Source of the DNA: DATJLY01 sp035518375 | GTDB lineage: Bacteria > Pseudomonadota > Alphaproteobacteria > ATCC43930 > CGMCC-115725 | Assembly: GCA_035518375.1 (NCBI GenBank) | Contig: DATIXQ010000109.1 | Coordinates: forward strand, 1 to 24,539 | Direction: 5' to 3' | Length of the DNA: 24,539 bases | In this document: one piece after another, positions 23,078 through 24,539 of the stretch | Numbering within the stretch: position 1 is the first letter of the stretch | Layout of the letters: every line of letters starts with the position of its first letter | Made by a program: the position numbers and the translations under genes | The notes under the pieces: model-generated | Told to the model about the DNA's origin: nothing | The model's input: only the letters and a program-made list of their open reading frames with translations | Database searches by the model: none

Positions 23078-24539
23078 GGTGCGGTCGTTCCGGACGGAGG
23101 CGGCTCGCCTCCATCCGGGACATCCGCGATCCCGAGCGCTTCGAGCAGCGGCAGCATGAGCTCGCGCGGCGGACGCGGCCGCCCGACAGCGCTGCGATAG
23201 ATGGGCTGGCGCACCTGGGCGTGGCTCGCGCTCGTTATCGGCCGCTCGGTTTTGTAGAACTCGAGGCACGCATCGTCCCACTCGAGACCGCAATGGGCGA
23301 TGATGCGCCGCGCCTCCCCCTCGAGATCGCCGACCACGTCCTCGTATTGCACGTCAATCATGACACCCGGCGGAAGCACTGAGTGCCAATGCGCCATCAT
23401 CTTTTGATAAGCGCGATAATAGCGACCCAACTGCCCCAGATCGTAGGAATAGGGTTGCGAGCCACCCGTGAACAGGATCGAGAAGATAGAAAGGCAGGTA
23501 TCGATCGGGTCGCGGCGGGTATGAATGATGCGCGCGTTGGGCAGGGCGGCGTGAATGAGGCCAACGAGCTGGAAATTGTCCGGGACTTTGTCGGCAATGC
23601 GTTTCGTGCCCAAAGGCAGACGCCGCTGCACGGCCTCGAGATAGAGGCTGCCGAGTTCCAGCCATTCCCTGTCCGACCAATGTTCGGCAATGTGCGCGAG
23701 CGACAGGGGCACGAGCGGCTTGTTGCACAGCTCGGTGAGCGCGTCATTGAAGAAGGGGCGCTCGCCAAGCCCGTGAACCTGGGGATGGCTCGCGAGGATT
23801 TGTTCCACCAGCGTCGTCCCGGAACGCGGCATTCCGAGAATGAACACGGGCAATGGCGAAGGATTGCCGGCGCCGGCGTGCCGCTCCAGCCATTTCGCGT
23901 CGAACCGCCGGCATATCTCGTCAAGATGACGAAGGTTTGACGTTTCATCATATTTCAGGAATGGCTGTTGCAGGGCGCCTCCTGCGATCTGGCAGCGAAA
24001 GGCGCGCGCGATGTCTCCGCAATCGGAATAGGCCTTGCTGAGCGCGTAATAGATGCCGATCCGGTCAGCGCCGGGGTCGGATTTCGACTTCTCGGCCAGC
24101 GCTTCAAGCGCGGCAAGGCGAGGATCATCGGCGGCCCAACGCGCGATCAGACCCCATTGGTAATAAAAGAGCGGGCGATTCGGCGCGAGCTCGATCGCCT
24201 TCGCGACAATGCGCCGTGCCTCGTCGTAGCGCCCGAGCGCTCGAAGGACGTCCAACAGAGCCGCGTGAGCTCTGCCGGAGTGCGGATCGAGGACGAGCGC
24301 GCGCCTTGCACGCTCCAGCGCCTCGTCATGACGTTCGAGCTCATTCAGCGACTTGGCAAGAAATACGTGCGCCAACGCGGAATTCGGGTCCTGATTGAGC
24401 GCCTTGCGCAGGACCGGCAGCGCCTCTTCGAAACGCCGCGAATCCACCAGAACTTCCGCCAAATTGCCGAGTACCTTAAGACTGGTGGGCTGCCGCTTCA
24501 GGATGTCGCGATAGATTTTTGCGGCCTGCGGAAAATTCC
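23074..24539 (-). CDS. TPR-containing sulfotransferase (5' end beyond the right edge)
   Basis: The frame is open across the right edge, where IYRDILKRQPTSLKVLGNLAEVL continues the TPR pattern, so at least 488 residues are present and the N-terminus is missing. TPR-like repeats (for example EEALPVLRKALNQDPNSALAH and DEALERARRALVLDPHSGRAH) occupy the first part. A sulfotransferase domain follows. Its 5'-phosphosulfate loop VFILGMPRSGTTLVEQIL (PRSGTT at 23829-23812) and 3'-phosphate segment ARIIHTRRDPIDTCLS indicate use of PAPS as sulfate donor, as in the Sulfotransfer_3 group. Acceptors of such TPR fusions in bacteria are mostly unknown and may be protein tyrosines or glycans. Its stop shares the CTAG at 23074-23077 with the stop of the convergent beta-helix gene. 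A link between the two is inferred only from position. Confidence 0.9.
   Translation of the reverse strand, partial: NFPQAAKIYRDILKRQPTSLKVLGNLAEVLVDSRRFEEALPVLRKALNQDPNSALAHVFLAKSLNELERHDEALERARRALVLDPHSGRAHAALLDVLRALGRYDEARRIVAKAIELAPNRPLFYYQWGLIARWAADDPRLAALEALAEKSKSDPGADRIGIYYALSKAYSDCGDIARAFRCQIAGGALQQPFLKYDETSNLRHLDEICRRFDAKWLERHAGAGNPSPLPVFILGMPRSGTTLVEQILASHPQVHGLGERPFFNDALTELCNKPLVPLSLAHIAEHWSDREWLELGSLYLEAVQRRLPLGTKRIADKVPDNFQLVGLIHAALPNARIIHTRRDPIDTCLSIFSILFTGGSQPYSYDLGQLGRYYRAYQKMMAHWHSVLPPGVMIDVQYEDVVGDLEGEARRIIAHCGLEWDDACLEFYKTERPITSASHAQVRQPIYRSAVGRPRPPRELMLPLLEALGIADVPDGGEPPPSGTTAP

Overview
The window comes from a GC-rich alphaproteobacterial chromosome, probably Hyphomicrobiales or Rhodospirillales. 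This is inferred from gene content: a HisZ-type histidine regulator, an IalB-family protein, argD-argF near hslO (Hsp33), a perfect CtrA-type site, and palindromic intergenic repeats of kinds common in that class. No tRNA, rRNA or CRISPR array is visible.

Left part (1-7243): the 5' part of hisZ and a DUF4410-like lipoprotein lie on the minus strand. On the plus strand follow an ACMSD-type amidohydrolase with a complete metal site and a VanA-like Rieske oxygenase, a possible small aromatic-catabolism unit. Then come argG (minus), an ArsC-family reductase with a YidH/DUF202 membrane protein (plus), and rlmN behind an IalB-like secreted protein (minus).

Mobile part (7244-9977): a complete 1847-bp IS1595-type element lies at 7326-9172. 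It has near-perfect 24-bp terminal inverted repeats and a short direct repeat at its ends, and it carries a transposase plus a co-translated passenger gene for a two-helix membrane protein. To its right are a dispersed palindromic repeat, the 3' tail of another transposase and a small orphan ORF.

Middle part (9978-17393): argD and argF overlap. Two repeats, a membrane-anchored Sel1/TPR-like gene with an apparently frameshifted N-terminus, and an orphan ParA ATPase separate them from hslO, which has a CIRCE-like inverted repeat upstream. A lipoprotein gene, the apaG-folE pair and a ribbon-helix-helix antitoxin without a toxin follow.

Right part (17431-24539): another palindromic repeat, rfbB-rfbA (dTDP-sugar synthesis, GTGA overlap) and divergent gmhA (heptose synthesis) form a surface-polysaccharide neighbourhood. 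A perfect TTAA-N7-TTAAC site then precedes a 915-residue predicted surface protein with a tandem-duplicated beta module, a carbohydrate-binding-like domain and a right-handed beta-helix. It converges on, and shares a CTAG stop with, a TPR-sulfotransferase gene that runs off the right edge. The most notable items are the IS passenger gene, the CtrA-site/beta-helix/sulfotransferase locus, the amidohydrolase-Rieske pair and the frameshifted Sel1-like gene.
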